Shown here piece after piece: positions 20,119 to 32,225 of a stretch of DNA of 64,000 bases. The DNA lies in NCBI GenBank assembly GCA_026874595.1, contig CM049309.1, positions 12,822,576 to 12,886,575 of the forward strand, read 5' to 3'. The notes under the pieces are model-generated. The model searched no databases. It had not been told where the DNA came from and saw nothing but the letters and a program-made list of their open reading frames with translations. Every line of letters begins with the position of its first letter. Within the stretch, counting starts at the first letter, position 1. This stretch comes from Sipunculus nudus (lineage: Eukaryota > Annelida > Sipuncula > Golfingiida > Sipunculidae). The position numbers and the translations under genes were made by a program.

Positions 20119-22241
20119 TTTTTTCAGTTATTGTGAATAGCAGGATGTTGTTATGTGAAAAGCGGCTCGGATACTGCAGTCAATTACGGGAAGTAGGTAT
20201 ATATATTTGACCATTGTATTTAAAGTGATAAGTATTACCTGAAGAGCGGTCAGTTCATAAGGCGTTGTTGAGAGTAGATATCTAGCGCAGTCTGGTACTC
20301 GCCATCGCAGAACCTATTGGACACGGTCCATTACTCTCAACCCATCACATCACAGGGCGTGGGAGGAATGATTAGGTCCGGGCGCCCGGTGCGGGCAGGG
20401 CCGTCCCGGTCCACTGCTTCTCACTCGGAACCGGGCAAGCCTCTTGATTATCATTACCAGTGCTCAGTTAAGGGAAATGACTTCAAACGGAGACTTAAAC
20501 AATCGCAATGTTCTTGCAGTGTAACAGTGAGAAGATTATTACTCGGAGACCGCATTTAAATGCAGTTCAGAAAAGAGGGACAATCATCATTAATTCATGC
20601 AGTCGCTGGTATTTTGCCGCTGTTGCGCTGAAACTAAACAACCATTTTAATTATCCTAGTGATACATAATAAAATAACAACAATTCAGTACAAGTACACG
20701 TGATGAGGTTTATTTAACAGGCGTGACTCAAGTGAATAATATTTTTTTAATGAATTCTATTTGGGCCGAATCGAAAAAAAAATCTTATCTTCTCGTAATG
20801 TTTTCCATTTTATGTGCTCCTCGATTAGAATTATAAAGGGTGACACTAAAATTACCATTTTAAACGTAAAATGTTCGAAAGATTCTTGGCTATGTTTTTT
20901 TTTTTTTTTAGGCTCATGGATTGACAGCGGTGATATCATCCGGTGTGGGCGAAGTAACCAGCGACTAGGATAACCGCTGAGGAAACAACTTCCGTAACTG
21001 ACAGGCTTTAATAAATTAACAACTATATTTGTTCTCTTCTCACACACACATTCACGCGCGCACATGCAGTGAATCAATTTTTTAATATATTAATGCGCAA
21101 GATAAGAGTAAAGAGATATATACATATCACCAATTAACATATATTTTTACTGCAGTGTCGCTGAATATACGTCAGGTGAAGACATCATGCAGTTCTTACA
21201 TCAAACATTGCCGGCAGTCTGACCGACACGCACATGCATGTAAAAGTTTAAACAAACCAAAATGAGTCGTCAAGAAAAATCGACAAGTAACATCCAAAAA
21301 TGCAGTTACCAATAAAAATACATTTTAACCAATACCTGCAGAAATAAAAAAAATTTCCTAACCGCTTTGATGTAATACCGAGCAAAAGATCAAAGGCTGT
21401 TGTTTGTAAATTTGATGAAATTCGGAATTTTATTTTTGGTTCACCAAAAGCAATATCAAAACAATAACGTTATCAAAAATAACTCCGACAAATTCACATG
21501 GCATTTTTATGTGTGACATTGAAAGTTTGGGTTGAGTTATAGAATTAATCGGAAACGAGCTCGATATACAGGAAAGCGGCCCTTCATTTTCATGTTCCGC
21601 TGCACTCTTGTAAAGGCCGAGGATTAATTTGCGGGAACAACTTTTGTTTTGCTATTGTACCGGTACAAAAGACGACTTTGTCTGGGCCTGCGTATTCAGA
21701 AAATGAAATATCCTGGGTTCCATCATCTTATTAATTGTGGGCTTTATATTTTGCGGGATTTATTTCACGAGCCCCGGGCAAAGACTGCAACAAAGTATTC
21801 ATGTTCGGAAAGCGCGTACTGCATTGAGTCTCTATATATATAGTCTCCTGTATTGATAATGATGTAATCGCATGATTTTAATAAGGAAAATGGGTTACCA
21901 GAATTCGTAACAGACAGGATTTTCTCCATATTTATTGAAGATAAATGACAATAATATCTGACAGTGGGTTGAAAATATTTATTATAATATAATTGAATAT
22001 GTCAAGCAAATGAAATAGTTTATGTAGCAACAATATTGACATAACCCGCAACAATTTACATGTACACAATGATGTTAGGAAAATATTGTTATTTTAGTGG
22101 ATCAACACGTAAAAGCACCGAGTGCACGAAATATAAGCAAATACATAGATGTAATATATTATAGCACCTAAAGAGTTGTGAACCTAATATTTGAGGCGCT
22201 GCTCATGCAGCAGGCATGCAGAATGTCCTCTGGAAATTAGG
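20119..22241. other. Spacer S7 (gene 6 start to gene 7 stop)
   Basis: Standard spacer with T15 at 20895-20909, closely related to S6 but with AGGTCCGGGCG and a private CAGGCGTGAC near 20,720. A one-base insertion (CATCTTATTAATTG, about 21727-21734) breaks the small plus-strand frame. No gene recognised. Confidence 0.65.
20198..20208 (-). promoter_or_regulatory. TATA-like element of gene 6
   Basis: AAATATATATA followed by CCTACTTCC, 80 bp upstream of the gene 6 ATG. The promoter is preserved although the gene is frameshifted. Confidence 0.4.
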
Positions 22242-23445
22242 TTAAAAAGGAAACTGTTTGTGAAACTGGCTGAGCACCGTCTGGGTCTGTTCAGCAGGGA
22301 TGAGGGCCATGAGCTCCAGGGCATCTCTCATTCTCTTGAGCGTTTCATAGTTGTCTCTGCCCGTGACCGTCAGAGTGAAGACTTCCATATCACCTACTTT
22401 CCTCCGCTTGTCCATCGTGGCACCGACCTGCGGAGCCCCAAGACCTATGGCTTTTCTTTTCTGGCCCGCCTGTGGACCTGTCTTCTCATCCACCCGACGG
22501 TCCCGACCGGGGCAGGCACAGATTCGGACCTCGGCAGACTGTCTGCCCAGCACTTGCCCCTGGTGTTCCAGCGTGAAGATGACCCTGAGAGGGCGTCTGT
22601 TGAGTCCACCCACACAGGAAGAGAAGCACATGAACTGGTAGAGGTTGGTGATCCATTGGTTACCCGCTTGTGGTGTCTGATGAGGTATAATGACTGACTG
22701 CCTGCGCGTTTCGGGGTCCTCGTAGTACCGGGAAAGTGAATGTTCGCATCGCAGCAGGTGGGATGGTGCTGGGTGGTTGTCGTTGAACTCGCTTGTACCG
22801 GCGTGGTTTGGACATCGGGTGACGATCTCCTGCACGTGTTCCGGCTTGACATAGACAGGCATGGCTCTGATAATACTACCGCTGGGAGGTGGGGTGGCCG
22901 TGGTGAACTTGACCGGACAAGCAGTGGCCATGCGCACATAGAGTTTTTTTCAGAGCTGGTGAGTAGGTCCAGTTGGCAGATTTGGTGTCCTTGACTGGCT
23001 GTTCGAAACCCACCTGGAAGCCGTAGTGGCCTGGGTATGCCGTGGCAGACGGCAGGGAGTGCTGCTGGCCTGTGGCTGGAGAAGCCTGCGGTGACGGGGT
23101 TGATGTGGTCAGGGGTACAGGGATTTGCGAGTCCGCTGCTCTGTCACTCATGTCACGTGACGCATCGGCTTCCAGCAGATCCTGTACGCTGTCGGCATGA
23201 GTGTAATATTCTTCGGGATCCGTTTTCAGAAGATCGGCGTGTGGACGGCCGAGAACTCCCTCCACGTCCGCCGTGCTGAGTGGACAGAGGTCCTCCGAAT
23301 CCGAACCGGAACTGAGCGAATGCCACAGCTGATCCACCTCATCTGAAACATCGTATTGCTCGGTGTCTTCTAGCACAAACGCTGGTTGCTTTTTCGCCGG
23401 GCTGGTTTGAAGATCGGTCCGATGATAGTGCATGAATGAAGTCAT
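22242..23445 (-). pseudogene. p53: p53-family gene 7, same frameshift as gene 6
   Basis: The seven-T run is at 22944-22950 and gives the same 189-residue truncated reading frame as gene 6. T333I is also shared. No coding difference from gene 6 was noticed, so units 6 and 7 are a fresh tandem duplication of an already broken gene. Confidence 0.9.
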
Positions 23446-25570
23446 TTTTTTCAGTTATTGTGAATAGCAGGATGTTGTTATGTGAAAAGCGGCTCGGATA
23501 CTGCAGTCAATTACGGGAAGTAGGTATATATATTTGACCATTGTATTTAAAGTGATAAGTATTACCTGAAGAGCGGTCAGTTCATAAGGCGTTGTTGAGA
23601 GTAGATATCTAGCGCAGTCTGGTACTCGCCATCGCAGAACCTATTGGACACGGTCCATTACTCTCAACCCATCACATCACAGGGCGTGGGAGGAATGATT
23701 AGGTCCGGGCGCCCGGTGCGGGCAGGGCCGTCCCGGTCCACTGCTTCTCACTCGGAACCGGGCAAGCCTCTTGATTATCATTACCAGTGCTCAGTTAAGG
23801 GAAATGACTTCAAACGGAGACTTAAACAATCGCAATGTTCTTGCAGTGTAACAGTGAGAAGATTATTACTCGGAGACCGCATTTAAATGCAGTTCAGAAA
23901 AGAGGGACAATCATCATTAATTCATGCAGTCGCTGGTATTTTGCCGCTGTTGCGCTGAAACTAAACAACCATTTTAATTATCCTAGTGATACATAATAAA
24001 ATAACAACAATTCAGTACAAGTACACGTGATGAGGTTTATTTCACAGGCTTGACTCAAGTGAATAATATTTTTTTAATGAATTCTATTTGGGCCGAATCG
24101 AAAAAAAAATCTTATCTTCTCGTAATGTTTTCCATTTTATGTGCTCCTCGATTAGAATTATAAAGGGTGACACTAAAATTACCATTTTAAACGTAAAATG
24201 TTCGAAAGATTTTTGGCTATGTTTTTTTTTTTTTTTTTAGGCTCATGGATTGACAGCGGTGATATCATCCGGTGTGGGCGAAGTAACCAGCGACTAGGAT
24301 AACCGCTGAGGAAACAGCTTCCGTAACTGACAGGCTTTAATAAATTAACAACTATATTTGTTCTCTTCTCACACACACATTCACGCGCGCACATGCTGTG
24401 AATCAATTTTTTAATATATAAATGCGCAAGATAAGAGTAAAGAGATATATACATATCACCAATTAACATATATTTTTACTGCAGTGTCGCTGAATATACG
24501 TCAGGTGAAGACATCATGCAGTTCTTACATCAAACATTGCCGGCAGTCTGACCGACACGCACATGCATGTAAAAGTTTAAACAAACCAAAATGAGTCGTC
24601 AAGAAAAATCGACAAGTAACATCCAAAAATGCAGTTACCAATAAAAATACATTTTAACCAATACCTGCAGAAATAAAAAAAAATTTCCTAACCGCTTTGA
24701 TGTAATACCGAGCAAAAGATCAAAGGCTGTTGTTTGTAAATTTGATGAAATTCGGAATTTTATTTTTGGTTCACCAAAGGCCATATCAAAACAATAACGT
24801 TATCAAAAATAACTCCGACAAATTCACATGGCATTTTTATGTGTGACATTGAAAGTTTGGGTTGAGTTATAGAATTAATCGGAAACGAGCTCGATATACA
24901 GGAAAGCGGCCCTTCATTTTCATGTTCCGCTGCACTCTTGTAAAGGCCGAGGATTAATTTGCGGGAACAACTTTTGTTTTGCTATTGTACCGGTACAAAA
25001 GGCGACTTTGTCTGGGCCTGCGTATTCAGAAAATGAAATATCCTGGGTTCCATCATCTTTTAATTGTGGGCTTTATATTTTGCGGGATTTATTTCACGAG
25101 CCCCGGGCAAAGACTGCAACAAAGTATTCATGTTCGGAAAGCGCGTACTGCATTGAGTCTCTATATATATAGTCTCCTGTATTGATAATGATGTAATCGC
25201 ATGATTTTAATAAGGAAAATGGGTTACCAGAATTCGTAACAGACAGGATTTTCTCCATATTTATTGAAGATAAATGACAATAATATCTGACAGTGGGTTG
25301 AAAATATTTATTATAATATAATTGAATATGTCAAGCAAATGAAATAGTTTATGTAGCAACAATATTGACATAACCCGCAACAATTTACATGTACACAAGG
25401 ATGTTAGAAAAATATTGTTATTTTAGTGGATCAACACGTAAAAGCACCGAGTGCACGAAATATAAGCAAATACATAGATGTAATATATTATAGCACCTAA
25501 AGAGTTGTGAACCTAATATTTGAGGCGCTGCTCATGCAGCAGGCATGCAGAATGTCCTCTGGAAATTAGG
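23446..25570. other. Spacer S8 (gene 7 start to gene 8 stop)
   Basis: Standard spacer with T17 at 24222-24238. CATGCTGTGAATC and AATATATAAATGCG (about 24,393-24,425), in place of CATGCAGTGAATC and AATATATTAATGCG, are shared only with S12. GTTTATTTCACAGG is shared with S9. No gene recognised. Confidence 0.65.
23525..23535 (-). promoter_or_regulatory. TATA-like element of gene 7
   Basis: AAATATATATA followed by CCTACTTCC, 80 bp upstream of the gene 7 ATG. Confidence 0.4.
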
Positions 25571-26773
25571 TTAAAAAGGAAACTGTTTGTGAAACTGGCT
25601 GAGCACCGTCTGGGTCTGTTCAGCAGGGATGAGGGCCATGAGCTCCAGGGCATCTCTCATTCTCTTGAGCGTTTCATAGTTGTCTCTGCCCGTGACCGTC
25701 AGAGTGAAGACTTCCATATCACCTACTTTCCTCCGCTTGTCCATCGTGGCACCGACCTGCGGAGCCCCAAGACCTGTGGCTTTTCTTTTCTGGCCCGCCT
25801 GTGGACCTGTCTTCTCATCCACCCGACGGTCCCGACCGGGGCAGGCACAGATTCGGACCTCGGCAGACTGTCTGCCCAGCACTTGCCCCTGGTGTTCCAG
25901 CGTGAAGATGACCCTGAGAGGGCGTCTGTTGAGTCCACCCACACAGGAAGAGAAGCACATGAACTGGTAGAGGTTGGTGATCCATTGGTTACCCGCTTGT
26001 GGTGTCTGATGAGGTATAATGACTGACTGCCTGCGCGTTTCGGGGTCCTCGTAGTACCGGGAAAGTGAATGTTCGCATCGCAGCAGGTGGGATGGTGCTG
26101 GGTGGTTGTCGTTGAACTCGCTTGTACCGGCGTGGTTTGGACATCGGGTGACGATCTCCTGCACGTGTTCCGGCTTGACATAGACAGGCATGGCTCTGAT
26201 AATACTACCGCTGGGAGGTGGGGTGGCCGTGGTGAACTTGACCGGACAAGCAGTGGCCATGCGCACATAGAGTTTATTCAGAGCTGGTGAGTAGGTCCAG
26301 TTGGCAGATTTGGTGTCCTTGACTGGCTGTTCGAAACCCACCTGGAAGCCGTAGTGGCCTGGGTATGCCGTGGCAGACGGCAGGGAGTGCTGCTGGCCTG
26401 TGGCTGGAGAAGCCTGCGGTGACGGGGTTGATGTGGTCAGGGGTACAAGGATTTGCGAGTCCGCTGCTCTGTCACTCATGTCACGTGACGATTCGGCTTC
26501 CAGCAGATCCTGTACGCTGTCGGCATGAGTGTAATATTCTTCGGAATCCGTTTTCAGAAGATCGGCGTGTGGACGGCCGAGAACTCCCTCCACGTCCGCC
26601 GTGCTGAGTGGACAGAGGTCCTCCGAATCCGAACCGGAACTGAGCGAATGCCACAGCTGATCCACCTCATCTGAAACATCGTATTGCTCGGTGTCTTCTA
26701 GCACAAACGCTGGTTGCTTTTTCGCCGGGCTGGTTTGAAGATCGGTCCGATGATAGTGCATGAATGAAGTCAT
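25571..26773 (-). CDS. p53: p53-family transcription factor, gene 8, intact (400 aa)
   Basis: Open full-length frame. Changes are confined to the linker between the transactivation box and the DNA-binding domain (P77S, D94E, A95S, P109L). The DNA-binding and tetramerisation domains match the majority protein, so this is one of the best candidates for a functional copy. Confidence 0.94.
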   Translation of the reverse strand: MTSFMHYHRTDLQTSPAKKQPAFVLEDTEQYDVSDEVDQLWHSLSSGSDSEDLCPLSTADVEGVLGRPHADLLKTDSEEYYTHADSVQDLLEAESSRDMSDRAADSQILVPLTTSTPSPQASPATGQQHSLPSATAYPGHYGFQVGFEQPVKDTKSANWTYSPALNKLYVRMATACPVKFTTATPPPSGSIIRAMPVYVKPEHVQEIVTRCPNHAGTSEFNDNHPAPSHLLRCEHSLSRYYEDPETRRQSVIIPHQTPQAGNQWITNLYQFMCFSSCVGGLNRRPLRVIFTLEHQGQVLGRQSAEVRICACPGRDRRVDEKTGPQAGQKRKATGLGAPQVGATMDKRRKVGDMEVFTLTVTGRDNYETLKRMRDALELMALIPAEQTQTVLSQFHKQFPF

Positions 26774-28901
26774 TTTTTTTCAGTTATTGTGAATAGCAGG
26801 ATGTTGTTATGTGAACAGCGGCTCGGATACTGCAGTCAATTACGGGAAATGGGTATATATATTTGACCATTGTATTTAAAGTGATAAGTATTTCCTGAAG
26901 AGCGGTCAGTTCATAAGGCGTTGTTGAGAGTAGATATCTAGCGCAGTCTGGTACTCGCCATCGCAGAACCTATTGGACACGGTCCATTACTCTCAACCCA
27001 TCACATCACAGGGCGTGGGAGGAATGATTAGGTCGGGGCGCCAGGTGCGGGCAGGGCCGTCCCGGTCCACTGCTTCTCACTCGGAACCGGGCAAGCCTCT
27101 TGATTATCATTACCAGTGCTCAGTTAAGGGAAATGACTTCAAATAGAGACTTAAACAATCGCAATGTTCTTGCAGTGTAACAGTGAGAAGATTATTACTC
27201 GGAGACCGCATTTAAATGCAGATCAGAAAAGAGGGACAATCATCATTAATTCATGCAGTCGCTGGTATTTTGCCGCTGTTGCGCTGAAACTAAACAACCA
27301 TTTTAATTATCCTAGTGATACATAATAAAATAACAACAATTCAGTACAAGTACACGTGATGAGGTTTATTTCACAGGTTTGACTCAAGTGAATAATATTT
27401 TTTTAATGAATTCTATTTGGGCCGAATCGAAAAAAAAATCTTATCCTCTTGTAATATTTTCTATTTTATGTGCTCCTCGATTAGAATTATAAAAGGTGAC
27501 ACTAAAATTACCATTTTAAACGTAAAATGTTCGAAAGATTTTTGGCTATGTTTTTCTTTCTTTTTTTTTAGGCTCATGGATTGACAGCGGTGATATCATC
27601 CGGTGTGGGCGAAGTAACCAGCGACTAGGATAACCGCTGAGGAAACAGCTTCCGTAACTGACAGGCTTTAATAAATTAACAACTATATTTGTTCTCTTCT
27701 CACACACACATTCACGCGCGCACATGCAGTGAATCAATTTTTAATATATTAATGCGCAAGATAAGAATAAAGAGATATATACATATCACCAATTAACATA
27801 TATATTTTACTGCAGTGTCGCTGAATATACGTCAGGTGAAGACATCATGCAGTTCTTACATCAAACATTGCCGGCAGTCTGACCGACACGCACATGCATG
27901 TAAAAGTTTAAACAAACCAAAATGAGTCGTCAAGAAAAATCGACAAGTAACATCCAAAAATGCAGTTACCAATAAAAATACATTTTAACCAATACCTGCA
28001 GAAATAAAAAAAAATTTCCTAACCGCTTTGATGTAATACCGAGCAAAAGATCAAAGGCTGTTGTTTGTAAATTTGATGAAATTCGGAATTTTATTTTTGG
28101 TTCACCAAAGGCAATATCAAAACGATAACGTTATCAAAAATAACTCCGACAAATTCACACGGCATTTTTATATGTGACATTGAAAGTTTGGGTTGAGTTA
28201 CAGAATTAATCGGAAACGAGCTCGATATACAGGAAAGCGGCCCTTCATTTTCATGTTCCGCTGCACTCTTGTAAAGGCCGAGGATTAATTTGCGGGAACA
28301 ACTTTTGTTTTGCTATTGTACCGGTACAAAAGGCGACTTTGTCTGGGCCTGCGTATTCAGAAAATGAGATATCCTGGGTTCCATCATCTTTTAATAGTGG
28401 GCTTTATATTTTGCGGGATTTATTTCACGAGCCCCGGGCAAAGACTGCAACAAAGTATTCATGTTCGGAAAGCGCGTACTGCATTGAGTCTCTATATATA
28501 TAGTCTCCTGTATTGATAATGATGTAATCGCATGATTTTAATAAGGAAAATGGGTTACCAGAATTCGTAACAGACAGGATTTTCTCCATATTTATTGAAG
28601 ATAAATGACAATAATATCTGACAGTGGGTTGAAAATATTTATTATAATATAATTGAATATGTCAAGCAAATGAAATAGTTTATGTGGCAACAATATTGAC
28701 ATAACCCGCAACAATTTACATGTACACAAGGATGTTAGAAAAATATTGTTATTTTAGTGGATCAACACGTAAAAGCACCGAGTGCACGAAATATAAGCAA
28801 ATACATAGATGTAATATATTATAGCACCTAAAGAGTTGTGAACCTAATATTTGAGGCGCTGCTCATGCAGCAGGCATGCAGAATGTCCTCTGGAAATTAG
28901 G
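26774..28901. other. Spacer S9 (gene 8 start to gene 9 stop)
   Basis: Standard spacer. The tract is T5-C-T3-C-T9 at 27551-27569, resembling S5. Private changes include GTGAACAGCGG near 26,813 and CAAATAGAGAC near 27,142, the latter placing a stop in the plus-strand frame that is open in most spacers. No gene recognised. Confidence 0.65.
26854..26864 (-). promoter_or_regulatory. TATA-like element of gene 8
   Basis: AAATATATATA on the minus strand, 81 bp upstream of the gene 8 ATG, followed by CCCATTTCC (private change). Confidence 0.45.
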
Positions 28902-30104
28902 TTAAAAAGGAAACTGTTTGTGAAACTGTCTGAGCACCGTCTGGGTCTGTTCAGCAGGAATGAGGGCCATGAGCTCCAGGGCATCTCTCATTCTCTTGAG
29001 CGTTTCATAGTTGTCTCTGCCCGTGACCGTCAGAGTGAAGACTTCCATATCACCTACTTTCCTCCGCTTGTCCATCATGGCACCGACCTGCGGAGCCCCA
29101 AGACCTGTGGCTTTTCTTTTCTGGCCCGCCTGTGGACCTGTCTTCTCATCCACCCGACGGTCCCGACCGGGGCAGGCACAGATTCGGACCTCGGCAGACT
29201 GTCTGCCCAGCACTTGCCCCTAGTGTTTCAGCGTGAAGATGACCCTGAGAGGGCGTCTGTTGAGTCCACCCAAACAGGAAGAGAAGCACATGAACTGGTA
29301 GAGGTTGGTGATCCATTGGTTACCCGCTTGTGGTGTCTGATGAGGTATAATGACTGACTGCCTGCGCGTTTCGGGGTCCTCGTAGTACCGGGAAAGTGAA
29401 TGTTCGCATCGCAGCAGGTGGGATGGTGCTGGGTGGTTGTCGTTGAACTCGCTTGTTCCGGCGTGGTTTGGACATCGGGTGACGATCTCCTGCACGTGTT
29501 CCGGTTTGACATAGACAGGCATGGCTCTGATAATACTACCGCTGGGAGGTGGGGTGGCCGTGGTGAACTTGACCGGACAAGCAGTGGCCATGCGCACATA
29601 GAGTTTATTCAGAGCTGGTGAGTAGGTCCAGTTGGCAGATTTGGTGTCCTTGACTGGCTGTTCGAAACCCACCTGGAAGCCGTAGTGGCCTGGGTATGCC
29701 GTGGCAGACGGCAGGGAGTGCTGCTGGCCTGTGGCTGGAGAAGCCTGCGGTGACGGGGTTGATGTGGTCAGGGGTACAGGGATTTGCGAGTCCGCTGCTC
29801 TGTCACTCATGTCACGTGACGCATCGGCTTCCAGCAGATCCTGTACGCTGTCGGCATGAGTGTAATATTCTTCGGGATCCGTTTTCAGAAGATCGGCGTG
29901 TGGACGGCCGAGAACTCCCTCCACGTCCGCCGTGCTGAGTGGACAGAGGTCCTCCGAATCCGAACCGGAACTGAGCGAATGCCACAGCTGATCCACCTCA
30001 TCTGAAACATCGTATTGCTCGGTGTCTTCTAGCACAAACGCTGGTTGCTTTTTCGCCGGGCTGGTTTGAAGATCGGTCCGATGATAGTGCATGAATGAAG
30101 TCAT
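28902..30104 (-). pseudogene. p53: p53-family gene 9, nonsense at codon 295
   Basis: The frame runs 294 codons from the ATG and meets TAG (29220-29222) where others have CAG. A neighbouring E293K is also present. The truncated product would have the acidic region and most of the DNA-binding domain, including all four zinc ligands and R283. It would lack R307, the nuclear-localisation clusters and the tetramerisation domain. The rest of the gene is preserved to the normal stop. Confidence 0.88.
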
Positions 30105-32225
30105 TTTTTTCAGTTATTGTGAATAGCAGGATGTTGTTATGTGAAAAGCGGCTCGGATACTGCAGTCAATTACGGGAAGTAGGTATATATATTTGACCAT
30201 TGTATTTAAAGTGATAAGTATTTCCTGAAGAGCGGTCAGTTCATAAGGCGTTGTTGAGAGTAGATATCTAGCGCAGTCTGGTACTCGCCATCGCAGAACC
30301 TATTGGACACGGTCCATTACTCTCAACCCATCACATCACAGGGCGTGGGAGGAATGATTAGGTCCGGGCGCCCGGTGCGGGCAGGGCCGTCCCGGTCCAC
30401 TGCTTCTCACTCGGAACCGGGCAAGCCTCTTGATTATCATTACCAGTGCTCAGTTAAGGGAAATGACTTCAAACAGAGACTTAAACAATCGCAATGTTCT
30501 TGCAGTGTAACAGTGAGAAGATTATTACTCGGAGACCGCATTTAAATGCAGTTCAGAAAAGAGGGACAATCATCATTAATTCATGCAGTCGCTGGTATTT
30601 TGCCGCTGTTGCGCTGAAACTAAACAACCATTTTAATTATCCTAGTGATACATAATAAAATAACAACAATTCAGTACAAGTACACGTGATGAGGTTTATT
30701 TAACAGGCTTGACTCAAGTGAATAATATTTTTTTAATGAATTCTATTTGGGCCGAATCGAAAAAAAAATCTTATCTTCTCGTAATGTTTTCCATTTTATG
30801 TGCTCCTCGATTAGAATTATAAAGGGTGACACTAAAATTACCATTTTAAACGTAAAATGTTCGAAAGATTTTTGGCTATGTTTTTTTTTTTTTTAGGCTC
30901 ATGGATTGACAGCGGTGATATCATCCGGTGTGGGCGAAGTAACCAGCGACTAGGATAACCGCTGAGGAAACAGCTTCCGTAACTGACAGGCTTTAATAAA
31001 TTAACAAATATATTTGTTCTCTTCTCACACACACATTCACGCGCGCACATGCAGTGAATCAATTTTTAATATATTAATGCGCAAGATAAGAATAAAGAGA
31101 TATATACATATCACCAATTAACATATATTTTTACTGCAGTGTCGCTGAATATACGTCAGGTGAAGACATCATGCAGTTCTTACATCAAACATTGCCGGCA
31201 GTCTGACCGACACGCACATGCATGTAAAAGTTTAAACAAACCAAAATGAGTCGTCAAGAAAAATCGACAAGTAACATCCAAAAATGCAGTTACCAATGAA
31301 AATACATTTTAACCAATACCTGCAGAAATAAAAAAAAAATTCCTAACCGCTTTGATGTAATACCGAGCAAAAGATCAAAGGCTGTTGTTTGTAAATTTGA
31401 TGAAATTCGGAATTTTATTTTTGGTTCACCAAAGGCCATATCAAAACAATAACGTTATCAAAAATAACTCCGACAAATTCACATGGCATTTTTATGTGTG
31501 ACATTGAAAGTTTGGGTTGAGTTATAGAATTAATCGGAAACGAGCTCGATATACAGGAAAGCGGCCCTTCATTTTCATGTTCCGCTGCACTCTTGTAAAG
31601 GCCGAGGATTAATTTGCGGGAACAACTTTTGTTTTGCTATTGTACCGGTACAAAAGGCGACTTTGTCTGGGCCTGCGTATTCAGAAAATGAGATATCCTG
31701 GGTTCCATCATCTTTTAATAGTGGGCTTTATATTTTGCGGGATTTATTTCACGAGCCCCGGGCAAAGACTGCAACAAAGTATTCATGTTCGGAAAGCGCG
31801 TACTGCATTGAGTCTCTATATATATAGTCTCCTGTATTGATAATGATGTAATCGCATGATTTTAATAAGGAAAATGGGTTACCAGAATTCGTAACAGACA
31901 GGATTTTCTCCATATTTATTGAAGATAAATGACAATAATATCTGACAGTGGGTTGAAAATATTTATTATAATATAATTGAATATGTCAAGCAAATGAAAT
32001 AGTTTATGTAGCAACAATATTGACATAACCCGCAACAATTTACATGTACACAAGGATGTTAGAAAAATATTGTTATTTTAGTGGATCAACACGTAAAAGC
32101 ACCGAGTGCACGAAATATAAGCAAATACATAGATGTAATATATTATAGCACCTAAAGAGTTGTGAACCTAATATTTGAGGCGCTGCTCATGCAGCAGGCA
32201 TGCAGAATGTCCTCTGGAAATTAGG
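30105..32225. other. Spacer S10 (gene 9 start to gene 10 stop)
   Basis: Standard spacer with the shortest tract, T14 at 30881-30894. It carries GAAGTAGGTAT and AGGTCCGGGCG, as in S8 and S12, and private ACCAATGAAAATAC and AACAAATATATTTG. No gene recognised. Confidence 0.65.
30184..30194 (-). promoter_or_regulatory. TATA-like element of gene 9
   Basis: AAATATATATA followed by CCTACTTCC, 80 bp upstream of the gene 9 ATG. Confidence 0.4.
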